Shown: positions 27,283 through 36,032 of the stretch, in pieces
Numbering within the stretch: position 1 is the first letter of the stretch
Layout: every line of letters starts with the position of its first letter
Assembly (NCBI GenBank): GCA_013141055.1
Contig: JABFRS010000002.1
Coordinates: forward strand, 434,001-498,000
Direction: 5' to 3'
Length of the DNA stretch: 64,000 bases
From: Cyclobacteriaceae bacterium
GTDB taxonomy: Bacteria > Bacteroidota > Bacteroidia > Cytophagales > Cyclobacteriaceae
Made by a program: the position numbers and the translations under genes
The notes under the pieces: model-generated
The model's database searches: none
What the model was told of the DNA's origin: nothing
The model's input: the letters and a program-made list of their open reading frames with translations, nothing else

Positions 27283-28731
27283 ATGAAAGTAACGAACGAT
27301 CAGTCACGAAGAGGTTTTCTTAAAACACTGGGTCTTGCAGCAGCAGCTTTTACAATTGTACCCCGCGAGGTTCTGGGCGGCCCGGGCTTCACAGCTCCCA
27401 GCGACAAACTTTACGTTGCAGGAATTGGAGTTGGAGGAAAAGGCCATAGTGATATCACCAATTTCGCAAAGAGTGGCAAAGCAGAAATTGCTTTTCTATG
27501 TGACGTAGATGATCGTCGTGCTGCATTTGCAGTGAGAGATTTTCCAAAGGCAAAATATTACAAAGACTATCGTGTCATGCTTGACAAGGAAGGCAAGAAC
27601 TTTGATGCAGTGAGTGTTTCTACTCCTGATCACAGTCACGCTGTACAAGCGATGGCAGCCATGAAGATGGGCAAGCACGTCTATGTTCAGAAACCATTGA
27701 CGCATGACATCCATGAAGCACGTATGCTCACGGAAGCTGCAAAGAAATATAAGGTTGTAACCCAGATGGGTAATCAGGGAGCATCCGGAGATGGTGTTCG
27801 TCAATTGGCAGAATGGTATAATGCCGGATTGCTGGGTGATGTTCATACAGTGTACTGCTGGACAGATCGTCCGGTGTGGCCTCAGGGTGTTGCATGGCCA
27901 GCAGAGAAAGCTGCCGTTCCAACAGAACTGGATTGGGATCTTTGGTTAGGTACTGCACCGTGGAGAGATTATGTAAACAAGCTTGTTCCTTTCAACTGGA
28001 GAGGCTGGTGGGATTATGGAACAGGTGCTCTTGGCGATATGGGATGTCACATCATTGAACCACCTTTCAAAGTTCTGGGATTGAATTATCCAATTGATGT
28101 AACAGCAAGTGTCGGTAGCGTGTATGTAGATGAATTCAAGCGTGGATATTTTCCTGAAAGCGGACCACCCTCTTCATCCATCATATTCACATTCCCTTCA
28201 AAGAATGGAAAGCCTCCTATTAAGCTACACTGGATGGATGGCGGTATCCAACCTGAAAGACCTGAGGAACTCGGACCACTCGAAAAGATGGGAGATCCAC
28301 AGGGAGCAAACGGTGTGCTCTTCATCGGAACAAAGGGTAAGATGATGTGCGGTGTTTATGGTGCGCAGCCTTCCCTCCTTCCTACTACCAAAAACAAGGA
28401 GATAACCATTCCTCAAACGATAAAGAGAGTTACCGGAAGTTCAGAAGGACACTATGCACAATGGGTAGAAGCTTGTCTTGCCGGATACGGTAAAACAGAA
28501 GTAAGCTCACCATTCGATATTGCAGGACCACTGACGGAGACAATCCTGATGGGAAATCTTGCGATAAGAAGTAATGACATCCGCGTGCCTCGTACCGACA
28601 GACCAAACCAGTTTGATTATCCCGGAAGAGGCATCAAGTTGCTATGGGATGGAAATAACATGAAGGTGACAAACTTTGATCAGGCAAATGCGTTTGTGAA
28701 AAGGGAGTATCGTGCACCTTATTCACTTTAA
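27283..28731 (+). CDS. Tat-exported Gfo/Idh/MocA-family oxidoreductase
   Basis: A 482-residue oxidoreductase. The N-terminus has a Tat signal (SRRGFLKTLGLAAAAF). The Rossmann fold follows from about residue 43 (VAGIGVGGKGHSDI), with nucleotide-pocket CDVDDRR and the signature AVSVSTPDHSHAVQA. The family EKP motif is YVQKP here, Gln in place of Glu. Family members use tightly bound NAD(P) to oxidise or epimerise sugars. Its place behind the GMC and subunit 3 genes suggests all three work on the same sugar outside the cytoplasm. Confidence 0.88.
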   Translation: MKVTNDQSRRGFLKTLGLAAAAFTIVPREVLGGPGFTAPSDKLYVAGIGVGGKGHSDITNFAKSGKAEIAFLCDVDDRRAAFAVRDFPKAKYYKDYRVMLDKEGKNFDAVSVSTPDHSHAVQAMAAMKMGKHVYVQKPLTHDIHEARMLTEAAKKYKVVTQMGNQGASGDGVRQLAEWYNAGLLGDVHTVYCWTDRPVWPQGVAWPAEKAAVPTELDWDLWLGTAPWRDYVNKLVPFNWRGWWDYGTGALGDMGCHIIEPPFKVLGLNYPIDVTASVGSVYVDEFKRGYFPESGPPSSSIIFTFPSKNGKPPIKLHWMDGGIQPERPEELGPLEKMGDPQGANGVLFIGTKGKMMCGVYGAQPSLLPTTKNKEITIPQTIKRVTGSSEGHYAQWVEACLAGYGKTEVSSPFDIAGPLTETILMGNLAIRSNDIRVPRTDRPNQFDYPGRGIKLLWDGNNMKVTNFDQANAFVKREYRAPYSL

Positions 28732-28735
28732 TTGA

Positions 28736-29308
28736 ATGAACAAAAAAGTTAAGATTCAGAAAGAGCAAATTCTATCCGATAACTGGTATACTCTTAAAAA
28801 GATAACGTTTGATTATCTAAAAAAAGACGGAACCTGGCAAACACAGGAAAGAGAAGCATATGATCGCGGTAATGGCGCGGTCATATTGCTTTATAACAAG
28901 ATCCAAAAGACAGTCATTCTAACCCGCCAGTTTCGTTTACCCACTTTCATCAATGGAAATGCTGATGGAATGTTGATCGAAGCGTGTGCTGGTTTGCTGG
29001 ATAAGGATAAACCTGATGTTGCCATCAAAAGAGAAACAGAAGAAGAAACCGGCTATCAGGTAAAAGAAGTCAAGAAGATCTTCGAAGCATACATGTCCCC
29101 CGGATCGGTTACTGAAGTGCTGTACTTTTTCGTTGCCGAATATTCCAGCAAGGAAAAAATAAATGATGGCGGTGGACTTGAAGATGAAGACATAGAAGTA
29201 TTAGAGCTGCCCTTTGACAAAGCGCTGGCGATGATCCCGTCCGGTGAGATCAAAGATGGGAAGACCATCATGCTGCTGTATCATGCAAAGATCAATTCAC
29301 TGCTATAG
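28736..29308 (+). CDS. nudK: GDP-mannose-type Nudix pyrophosphatase
   Basis: A 190-residue Nudix hydrolase of the NudK/ADP-ribose pyrophosphatase group. The N-terminal half carries the NudK-like [30 protein letters not shown] and the Nudix box ([21 protein letters not shown], around residues 86-106) follow. The reaction would be hydrolysis of GDP-mannose or a related nucleotide sugar. It starts five bases after the Gfo/Idh stop codon and so is probably transcribed with that unit. Gene-level assignment to nudK is likely but not certain. Confidence 0.82.
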   Translation: MNKKVKIQKEQILSDNWYTLKKITFDYLKKDGTWQTQEREAYDRGNGAVILLYNKIQKTVILTRQFRLPTFINGNADGMLIEACAGLLDKDKPDVAIKRETEEETGYQVKEVKKIFEAYMSPGSVTEVLYFFVAEYSSKEKINDGGGLEDEDIEVLELPFDKALAMIPSGEIKDGKTIMLLYHAKINSLL

Positions 29309-29330
29309 TGAGTGACCTAACAACCAATCA

Positions 29331-30227
29331 TTGAGCAGGCTATTATTTCTTCTGAGCTTTCTGCTTTTGACTGAACTCTGTTCGGGTCAGGATTCCGTCA
29401 CAGTACTTTCCTGGAATATCCAGATGCTTCCCATCATCAAGAGCAATAGCAAAGTGATAAGAGCCCGTGCCATTGTTGAGCAGCTTAATCAGCGCAACTA
29501 TGATGTGATTGTCTTTCAGGAAATGTTTCAGAAGAGAAGCAGAAGGATCATTACAAAAGGTCTCGCTAAAAAATATCCTCACCACACTCCTGTATTGAAT
29601 AAGAAATTTATAGGATTAAAAACCAATGGCGGAGTCATGCTTTTCAGCAAATATCCAATCAGGGATTATCATCAGATCCGGTTCTCATCAAGAAGCGGCA
29701 TTGATAAAATGTCAAGAAAGGGTGCGATGATGGCAGAGATCGATGTCAATGGAAAGATCATTCAGGTAGTAGGTACACATCTTCAGGCATTCGGCGCTCA
29801 GAATATTATGTATGATCAATATATGCAGCTTGCTTCTGAGTTGCTGGATCCTCATACAAAAGAAGGAATTCCCCAGCTGATCTGCGGTGATCTCAATACG
29901 ATCAAATCGCTTCCACCACAATTACCTGCTGATATTTCACAAAGCTTTGTTGACCGTCTCCCCCGCTATTCAACTATGCTGGAAAAGTTCAAGGCGATCG
30001 ATGGAGATCTGGAAGGTGAGCAACAGTATACGATGGATCGTCCCATCAACGATCTTTGTATCACGCGAAAAGAGTACCGGCTGCTGCTTGATTACATTTT
30101 ACTTCGACCAAACGGTTTAACCAATATCTCGATAAATCGACGCGTGCAGATCATCCGGCAACGATGGAGCCCTGAGCACGAGGATCTATCAGATCATTTT
30201 CGGACTGATGGGTATACTGAAATTTGA
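29331..30227 (+). CDS. Secreted endonuclease/exonuclease/phosphatase-family hydrolase
   Basis: A 298-residue EEP-fold protein with a signal peptide (MSRLLFLLSFLLLTELCSGQ). Catalytic motifs are LSWNIQM, VIVFQEMF (metal Glu), GTHLQAF, CGDLNT and the final LSDHF. The closest known activities are neutral sphingomyelinase, phospholipase C and secreted nucleases; export favours a phosphodiesterase acting on lipids or extracellular DNA. The start is TTG at 29331, because any later ATG would remove the signal peptide. Confidence 0.8.
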   Translation: MSRLLFLLSFLLLTELCSGQDSVTVLSWNIQMLPIIKSNSKVIRARAIVEQLNQRNYDVIVFQEMFQKRSRRIITKGLAKKYPHHTPVLNKKFIGLKTNGGVMLFSKYPIRDYHQIRFSSRSGIDKMSRKGAMMAEIDVNGKIIQVVGTHLQAFGAQNIMYDQYMQLASELLDPHTKEGIPQLICGDLNTIKSLPPQLPADISQSFVDRLPRYSTMLEKFKAIDGDLEGEQQYTMDRPINDLCITRKEYRLLLDYILLRPNGLTNISINRRVQIIRQRWSPEHEDLSDHFRTDGYTEI

Positions 30228-30272
30228 TTGACAAGTTTTAAACTTTTAGCTTTCCGCTTTCCAGCTCCATAA

Positions 30273-31277
30273 GTGAAAATCGATAGCCATACCCACATTC
30301 TGCCAAAGAAGATGCCCAACTGGAGCGATAAGTTTGGCTATGGCGACTTCATTTATCTTCAGCATCACAGAAAGGGTTATGCCAATATGATGCGCGGCAA
30401 TCAGTTCTTTCGTGAGATCAAAGAGAATTGCTGGAATGCAGAATTGCGTATCAAAGAGTACGAAGAGTTTAACACGCAGGTGCAGGTTGTGTGTACGATC
30501 CCTGTTATGTTTTCATATTGGGCCAAACCATCCGATTGCCTGGAACTTTCAAAATTCCTGAATGATCATATCGGCAAGCTCGTCGCCAAGTATCCCCGCA
30601 ATTATGTAGGCCTGGGAACGTTACCCATGCAGGACACAGAGCTGGCAGTAGAAGAAGTGGCGCGCTGCAAAAAAATAGGATTGCATGGAATTCAGATTGG
30701 ATCCAATATCAACGATGAAAATCTAAATGAGGAACGCTTCTTTCCAATCTTTGAAGCATGTGAAAAGCAGGGAATGGCGGTGCTGGTTCACCCCTGGAAC
30801 ATGATGGGTGAAAAAAACATGTCGCGCTACTGGTTGCCATGGCTTGTAGGAATGCCGGCTGAAACTTCACGTGCTGCATGCTCGATGATCTTTGGCGGGA
30901 TTTTTGAAAGACTTCCGAAGCTAAGGGTCAATTTTGCTCATGCCGGCGGATCTTTCCTTCCAACGATCGGACGTATCCAGCATGGTTTTGAATGCAGACC
31001 TGACCTCGTAGCGATTGATAATCCTGTTGATCCTAAAAAATACCTGGGGAAATTCTGGGTTGATAGCATCACACACGATCCATTAATGCTTGAGTATGTT
31101 ATAAAAATGGTAGGATCAAACAGAATAACATTAGGCTCTGATTATCCGTTTCCATTGGGAGATCTTGAGATTGGAAAGTTTATTGAAGATTCAGACTTTC
31201 CAAAAAAGGTAAAAGAAGATATTTTTGTTAACGCTACTCTCGAGTGGTTGAATATTCCTAAAAAACGTTTTCAGTAA
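30273..31277 (+). CDS. ACMSD-like amidohydrolase-fold decarboxylase
   Basis: A 334-residue protein of the amidohydrolase 2 family, close to 2-amino-3-carboxymuconate-6-semialdehyde decarboxylase. The metal site is given by DSHTH near residue 4, VHPWNM in the middle, FAHAGGSF and the late Asp in GSDYPFPLGD. ACMSD diverts the kynurenine pathway toward complete oxidation of tryptophan. No other kynurenine gene is in the window, so its role is inferred. The start is GTG at 30273 (KIDSHTHILP), as no ATG precedes the metal motif. The stop overlaps the next gene by one base. Confidence 0.85.
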   Translation: MKIDSHTHILPKKMPNWSDKFGYGDFIYLQHHRKGYANMMRGNQFFREIKENCWNAELRIKEYEEFNTQVQVVCTIPVMFSYWAKPSDCLELSKFLNDHIGKLVAKYPRNYVGLGTLPMQDTELAVEEVARCKKIGLHGIQIGSNINDENLNEERFFPIFEACEKQGMAVLVHPWNMMGEKNMSRYWLPWLVGMPAETSRAACSMIFGGIFERLPKLRVNFAHAGGSFLPTIGRIQHGFECRPDLVAIDNPVDPKKYLGKFWVDSITHDPLMLEYVIKMVGSNRITLGSDYPFPLGDLEIGKFIEDSDFPKKVKEDIFVNATLEWLNIPKKRFQ

Positions 31278-31897
31278 TGAAGTACTTTCTGTTGGTCGGT
31301 TTACTTTTCGCTTTCACAAGCTCCTTCGCTCAGTACACGGAGAAAGAGAAGCTTGCTCAGATGGAGCAACAACGTGAATTTGAGAAAGCCAGGCAGATAA
31401 GAGCCCAGATGGACTCCGGGATCTACTACATGGACAATGAGAAGTATGCCATCGCAGATGAGAAATTGAAATATGCTCTCAGTAATATGAAGAGCATTCC
31501 ATCGGATCTTACTTTTTATTTTGGAAAGAACTCCTACTTCATCGGCAAGTACAAACAAAGTATTGACTGGCTGACGAAATACATTCAACTCAAAGGAACC
31601 ACTGGCCAGCATTCTGCCGAAGCATCTGATTGGTTAAAGAAATCGGAAGCCATGCTGTTACAACAACAAACTGCTGAAACTCAAAAAGCACTTGAAGTTC
31701 TTTCCAAAGATTACACCATCGACTGTGGTCCAACAGGCAAGGTCACCTGCCCTATCTGCAATGGCTCAACCGTTATCATTAAAAAGGATTATTTCGGAGA
31801 GACCTACAAAGCTTGCACGCATTGTCATCAGAAAGGCTACCTGACATGTGAAGAGTACAATCTGCTTTTGAAGGGTCAATTAAAACCTTCGAAATAG
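31277..31897 (+). CDS. Secreted protein with a DnaJ-like Cys-rich C-terminus
   Basis: A 206-residue protein with a Sec signal (cleavage after SSFAQ). The middle is helical and TPR-like (about residues 45-125). The C-terminal part has two CXXCXG-type knuckles (CPICNGS and CTHCHQKG, with further Cys before and after), as in the zinc-binding domain of DnaJ. The function is unknown. It begins in the ACMSD stop codon (TAATG), so translation is coupled, although no functional link is evident. Confidence 0.7.
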   Translation: MKYFLLVGLLFAFTSSFAQYTEKEKLAQMEQQREFEKARQIRAQMDSGIYYMDNEKYAIADEKLKYALSNMKSIPSDLTFYFGKNSYFIGKYKQSIDWLTKYIQLKGTTGQHSAEASDWLKKSEAMLLQQQTAETQKALEVLSKDYTIDCGPTGKVTCPICNGSTVIIKKDYFGETYKACTHCHQKGYLTCEEYNLLLKGQLKPSK

Positions 31898-31968
31898 ATA
31901 TAAGACAGGATCACCTTCCGCACCTAATCACACATCTTACTGATAGTCAAGAGGAAAGTACCTATGAT

Positions 31969-32188
31969 AAACCTGGGGTGAATAGGATATGAAGGTAGTG
32001 GGAACCTAGCCTGAACCTAGGGTGAACCTAGCCTGAACCTAGGGTGAACCTAGCTCGAACCTAGGGTGAACCTAGCTCGAACCTAGCCTGAACCTAGCTC
32101 GAACCTAGCTCGAACCTAGCTTGAACCTAGCTTGAACCTAGGCTGAACCTAGGTAAAACCTAGTCTGAACCAAGGTAAAACCCAGGAT
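31969..32188. repeat. 11-bp tandem repeat array
   Basis: Twenty tandem units of exactly 11 bp. The core from 32002 consists of 13 well-conserved units of GAACCTAG followed by three variable bases (CCT, GGT, CTC, CTT or GCT). Three degenerate units precede it (31969-32001) and four diverged ones close it (32145-32188). Units contain CCTAGG or CCTAGC, so adjacent copies can pair. A unit of 11 bp is not a multiple of three and TGA recurs, so it is not coding. It lies between two plus-strand genes in a roughly 500-bp intergenic region; the rest of that region (31898-31968 and 32189-32363) shows nothing else. Confidence 0.92.
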
Positions 32189-32363
32189 CAAGGGTTTAAA
32201 ATCAGCCGTTAAACGCCACCTTATCAGAGCTGATTTCTCACTGCAGACCGAACCAGAAGCCTGTGTTGAGTATCCATAAACATACGGCAAACCATTCCTG
32301 TTGTTACGGATTGTGAATATATTTTTTAGGACTTCCGGATGCCGGCACCGATAGACTTACCGA

Positions 32364-32394
32364 TTGCTGAATCCCTGATCAAGACGTATTTTTG
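32364..32394 (+). promoter_or_regulatory. Promoter of trhO
   Basis: TTG at 32364-32366 and TATTTTTG at 32387-32394, spaced 20 bp, match the Bacteroidota consensus. Transcription would begin about 32400, only a few bases before the ATG at 32404. A TTG codon at 32392 lies inside the -7 box and so cannot be the start. Confidence 0.6.
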
Positions 32395-32403
32395 CAGTCT
32401 GGT

Positions 32404-33435
32404 ATGAAGCCCCTGCACAATCACCTTGATAAACGCATTCTAAAGCAGCAACTGCACAGCACGCCACAAAACCGTATTACCCTCTCCTTTTATAAATACC
32501 ATCAGATCGCTGAACCTAAAGAATTCAGAGATCAGCTTTACGCATCGTGGTTCCCTCTCGGAGTAATGGGCAGAGTATATGTTGCTCATGAAGGAATTAA
32601 CGGGCAGGTCAGCATTGAGAAAGATAAATTCGAAGAGTTTAAATCATCCTTTCATTCAATTGATTTCCTGAAGGGCTCACGATTGAACACGGCAGTAGAT
32701 GATGATGGTAAATCATTTTTCATATTAAAGATCCAGGTAAAGAAAAAGATCGTTGCCGACGGTCTGGATGATAAGAGCTTTGATGTTACCGATTCAGGAA
32801 CACATGTGAATGCCCATGAATTCAACAAGCTCACCGCAGATCCTCAAACGATCATCGTCGACATGCGTAATCATTATGAAAGCGAAGTCGGACATTTCCA
32901 GAACGCCATCTGTCCTGATGTCGATACTTTCAAAGCTTCACTACCCATCGTTGAAAAGATGCTGGAAGAAAAGAAGGATAAGAACATTGTCATGTATTGC
33001 ACGGGCGGCATTCGCTGTGAAAAGGCAAGCGCATGGATGAAGCATCGCGGATTCAAGAATGTGTTTCAGCTCGACGGAGGAATTATAGAATACGCAAAGC
33101 AGGTTAAAGAGCAGGGAGAAGAAAATAAATTCATCGGCAAGAACTTTGTATTTGATGAACGCTTAGGCGAACGCATCTCTGATCAGATCATCAGCGTGTG
33201 TCATCAATGCGGCAAACCCTGTGACGACCATACCAACTGCAGGAATGAAGGATGTCACTTGTTATTTATTCAATGCACAGAGTGTGCTGAAAAATTCAAC
33301 GGATGTTGTTCAGTCGAATGCAAAGAAGTAATTGCACTCTCCCCTGTCGAGCAAAAAGAACTAAGGAAAGGCAAAGCTAAAGGCGCCATGATCTATAAGA
33401 AAGGTAGATCAAAGAATATCCGGTACAAGACCTGA
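32404..33435 (+). CDS. trhO: tRNA uridine-34 5-hydroxylase, rhodanese domain
   Basis: A 343-residue TrhO (YceA) protein, which hydroxylates the wobble uridine of tRNA (ho5U34) in an oxygen-dependent reaction. The N-terminal acylphosphatase-like domain precedes the rhodanese domain, whose catalytic Cys199 sits in YCTGGIRCEKA. The C-terminus has the Cys-rich zinc-like region CHQCGKPC, CRNEGCH, QCTEC and CCSVEC. The family was long annotated as rhodanese-related sulfurtransferase. The mogA-like gene follows 62 bp downstream. Confidence 0.9.
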   Translation: MKPLHNHLDKRILKQQLHSTPQNRITLSFYKYHQIAEPKEFRDQLYASWFPLGVMGRVYVAHEGINGQVSIEKDKFEEFKSSFHSIDFLKGSRLNTAVDDDGKSFFILKIQVKKKIVADGLDDKSFDVTDSGTHVNAHEFNKLTADPQTIIVDMRNHYESEVGHFQNAICPDVDTFKASLPIVEKMLEEKKDKNIVMYCTGGIRCEKASAWMKHRGFKNVFQLDGGIIEYAKQVKEQGEENKFIGKNFVFDERLGERISDQIISVCHQCGKPCDDHTNCRNEGCHLLFIQCTECAEKFNGCCSVECKEVIALSPVEQKELRKGKAKGAMIYKKGRSKNIRYKT

Positions 33436-33497
33436 CCGTTGTATTGCCAAGTGATGAAGATGGAATGCTCCATTCTTCAAATCCTCAAACCAATTTC

Positions 33498-34025
33498 ATG
33501 ATTCGTATCGGTATTATTAACATTTCAGACAGAGCCAGCAAAGGAATTTATGAAGACATTCCCGGCAAGGCGATCGCAAGCACGCTGGATGAGTATCTCA
33601 CCAGTCCCTGGGAAAAAGAGTATGCTGTCATTCCGGACGAACAGGAATTGATCAGTAAAACGCTGATTGAAATGGCCGACAACAAGGGCTGCTGCCTGAT
33701 CATTACTTCCGGCGGGACCGGCCCTTCCAGACGTGATGTTACCCCCGAGGCTACGGAGGCCGTCTGCGACAAAATGATGCCTGGATTCGGGGAGCTGATG
33801 CGCCAGGAAAGCCTCAAATTTGTACCCACAGCCATACTTTCCCGCCAAACGGCCGGAATCCGCAACAAGACCCTGATCCTCAATTTGCCCGGAAAACCGC
33901 AGGCAATCCGCCAGTGTCTGGACGCCGTTTTTCCATCTATTCCTTATTGCGTAGATTTGCTGGGTGGGCCCTATCTGGAATGCAATGAATTGGTTATAAA
34001 AGCGTTCCGCCCCTCAGGTAAATAA
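33498..34025 (+). CDS. mogA: MogA/MoaB-family molybdopterin adenylyltransferase
   Basis: A 175-residue protein of the MogA/MoaB fold, which activates molybdopterin with ATP for metal insertion. It begins IRIGIINISDRASKG and has the signature TSGGTGPSRRDVTPEAT and the LPGKP loop. I use the ATG at 33498 because homologues begin there; an upstream in-frame TTG at 33444 would add 18 unrelated residues. No other molybdenum cofactor gene is in the window, so the choice between MogA and MoaB is uncertain. Confidence 0.82.
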   Translation: MIRIGIINISDRASKGIYEDIPGKAIASTLDEYLTSPWEKEYAVIPDEQELISKTLIEMADNKGCCLIITSGGTGPSRRDVTPEATEAVCDKMMPGFGELMRQESLKFVPTAILSRQTAGIRNKTLILNLPGKPQAIRQCLDAVFPSIPYCVDLLGGPYLECNELVIKAFRPSGK

Positions 34026-34034
34026 ATTATTCGA

Positions 34035-35015
34035 ATGGCAAAGATTAAGTACTTCTACGACACCGAATCCTGTAAGTATATCCGGGTAAAAACCTCTACC
34101 GGAGACATCGTCCTTAACGCATTGGGAATCTTATCCCTCACCGTTTCGATGGCCGTAGGTCTCGTATTCCTTCACGGTAATTACTTTGAATCACCTAAAG
34201 AAGTCCGTCTCAAGAATGAAATAAAAGAGATGACCTTCTATTTTGAAGAAGCTCAGAAGAAAGTTGTAAGTCTTGATAAGAATGTAAAAGAAATGGCAGA
34301 ACGCGATGATAATATCTATCGCGTTGTCCTGGGCTCAGAACCTATTGACAAGTCCATTCGTGAAGCCGGCGTAGGTGGTGTAGACCGTTACGAAGACATT
34401 AAAAACAAGGATATCGATCATGAAGAGATCATTGTCAATCTGAACGAATCATTAGACAAACTTCGCCGCAAGGTTTATATCGAATCAAAATCTCATGACG
34501 AGATCATTGAGCTGGCTCAGAACAAGGAAGCTCTTTTTGCAGCCATCCCTGCCATTCAGCCCATTCCAAAGAAAAACACTGTTGTACTTGCATCTGGTTT
34601 CGGATTCCGTATCCACCCAATCTACAAATACAGGAAGATGCATACCGGTATTGACTTCGCCGCACCCATCGGAACTCCTATCTATGCTACTGCTGATGGT
34701 GTAATTGATAATGTTGAAGTGAGCTTTACTGGTTATGGTAAAAAAGTTGAGATCAACCACGGCTTTGGATATCGCACACGCTACGCACACATGCATGCCT
34801 TTGTGGTGCGCAATGGTCAGCATATCAAACGCGGTGAGCTCATAGGATTTGTTGGCGACACAGGCCTTTCAACCGCACCTCACCTTCACTATGAAGTTTT
34901 CATTAACGGAGCTCAGGTTAATCCGGTCCATTATTTCTTCAACGACCTGAATGCTGCCGAGTACGCGAAGATCATCGAGCTTGCATCTATCGAGAATCAA
35001 AGTCTTGGAATGTAA
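34035..35015 (+). CDS. M23-family metallopeptidase (membrane-anchored)
   Basis: A 326-residue LytM-type endopeptidase. A single N-terminal membrane segment (about residues 30-48) anchors it; a coiled-coil stalk (about 55-170) follows; the M23 domain occupies about 185-300. Zinc ligands are His203 and Asp207 in HTGID and the catalytic pair His283 and His285 in HLHYE. All are present, so the enzyme should be active and cut peptidoglycan cross-bridges or stem peptides. It starts nine bases after mogA. Such enzymes often act in cell division or envelope maintenance. Confidence 0.92.
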   Translation: MAKIKYFYDTESCKYIRVKTSTGDIVLNALGILSLTVSMAVGLVFLHGNYFESPKEVRLKNEIKEMTFYFEEAQKKVVSLDKNVKEMAERDDNIYRVVLGSEPIDKSIREAGVGGVDRYEDIKNKDIDHEEIIVNLNESLDKLRRKVYIESKSHDEIIELAQNKEALFAAIPAIQPIPKKNTVVLASGFGFRIHPIYKYRKMHTGIDFAAPIGTPIYATADGVIDNVEVSFTGYGKKVEINHGFGYRTRYAHMHAFVVRNGQHIKRGELIGFVGDTGLSTAPHLHYEVFINGAQVNPVHYFFNDLNAAEYAKIIELASIENQSLGM

Positions 35016-35082
35016 TCTTTGATTTAGCTCTATCGTATTTAGTCGTGTATCATAAACCTTAACTGTCAATCAGTACCTACTG

Positions 35083-36030
35083 ATGATGCGAATAGCCCTT
35101 ACCGTTGTCTCCATCCTATTCTCAATAACTGCTTTTTCGCAGGGCTGCAGTGATGCAGGGTTTTGCACAATGGGTGCCATGAAGCCTGATCAGTCTTTCA
35201 ATAAGAAGATCAAGTTCAAGCTGAATAACATGGATCTCAGCTTCTATCGCGGAACCACTACACTCACTCCTGTTATCTATGTCGCAACACTCGACATGAA
35301 TTTCAGCATCTTCAACAAGACTACCCTTCAGGTAAAGCTACCCTTTCAGCATGTTGAAGGCCGGCTCGCCACTACTTCATCTGTAAGTGATATCTCGATT
35401 TGTTTTACCCGCAACGTTATCTCCAATGATCGTTTTGATCTGAATGTTTCCTTTGGAGGCAAGATTCCAACCAACAACTCAGACTTCTCGACTTCAGAAG
35501 GAAATGCTCTCCCGATGTATTATCAAACCAGCCTGGGAACGTACGACCTTATCGCGGGTGTATCTCTCATCAACCGGAAATGGTTGCTGGCCACTGGAAT
35601 CCAGGTCCCTTTGAACAGCAACAATAATCAGTTTGACTGGCATCGCTGGGTGGATAATGATCCAGATGAACTTGATTATATTCAGAAGTATGCAAACGCA
35701 ACAGAGCTTCGTCGTGGGATTGATGTCATGATCCGCGTTGAACGGAACTTCAGATTCAACAGGCTCAACTTCTCTCTCGGAGTTTTACCGATCTACAGAA
35801 TTACAGCGGACAAGATCACAAACTTTGCAGGACAGCGCACTTCATTTGATGCGGCAGGAAATGAAGCCATTGGTCTGGCAATGTCAGGAATTGGTACTGT
35901 AGGCTATAGCTTTAATGTTCGCTCCAGCATCAAGCTTTTACTGGGACATAAGATCACCCAACGTCAGTTTAGTCCTGATGGATTAACACGTGAGTTTGTT
36001 TCCTCTTTCACTTACAGTTACAGATTCTGA
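35083..36030 (+). CDS. Secreted beta-barrel-like envelope protein
   Basis: A 315-residue protein with a Sec signal ending at TAFSQ. After cleavage it starts GCSDAGFCTMGAM, with two nearby cysteines. The rest alternates short hydrophobic strands typical of an outer-membrane beta-barrel and ends in an aromatic strand (SSFTYSYRF) with a terminal Phe, the usual barrel-assembly signal. I do not recognise a named family. It is followed two bases after its stop codon by the CHAT-domain gene, so the two are probably one transcription unit. Confidence 0.7.
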   Translation: MMRIALTVVSILFSITAFSQGCSDAGFCTMGAMKPDQSFNKKIKFKLNNMDLSFYRGTTTLTPVIYVATLDMNFSIFNKTTLQVKLPFQHVEGRLATTSSVSDISICFTRNVISNDRFDLNVSFGGKIPTNNSDFSTSEGNALPMYYQTSLGTYDLIAGVSLINRKWLLATGIQVPLNSNNNQFDWHRWVDNDPDELDYIQKYANATELRRGIDVMIRVERNFRFNRLNFSLGVLPIYRITADKITNFAGQRTSFDAAGNEAIGLAMSGIGTVGYSFNVRSSIKLLLGHKITQRQFSPDGLTREFVSSFTYSYRF

Positions 36031-36032
36031 GA

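Noticed and set aside
31969..32188. CRISPR array
   Set aside because: The repeats are 11 bp with no unique spacers between them and there are no cas genes nearby, so it is a tandem repeat.
32392..32403. TTG start for trhO giving four extra residues
   Set aside because: The TTG lies within the predicted -7 box, before the expected transcription start, so it cannot be translated from that promoter.
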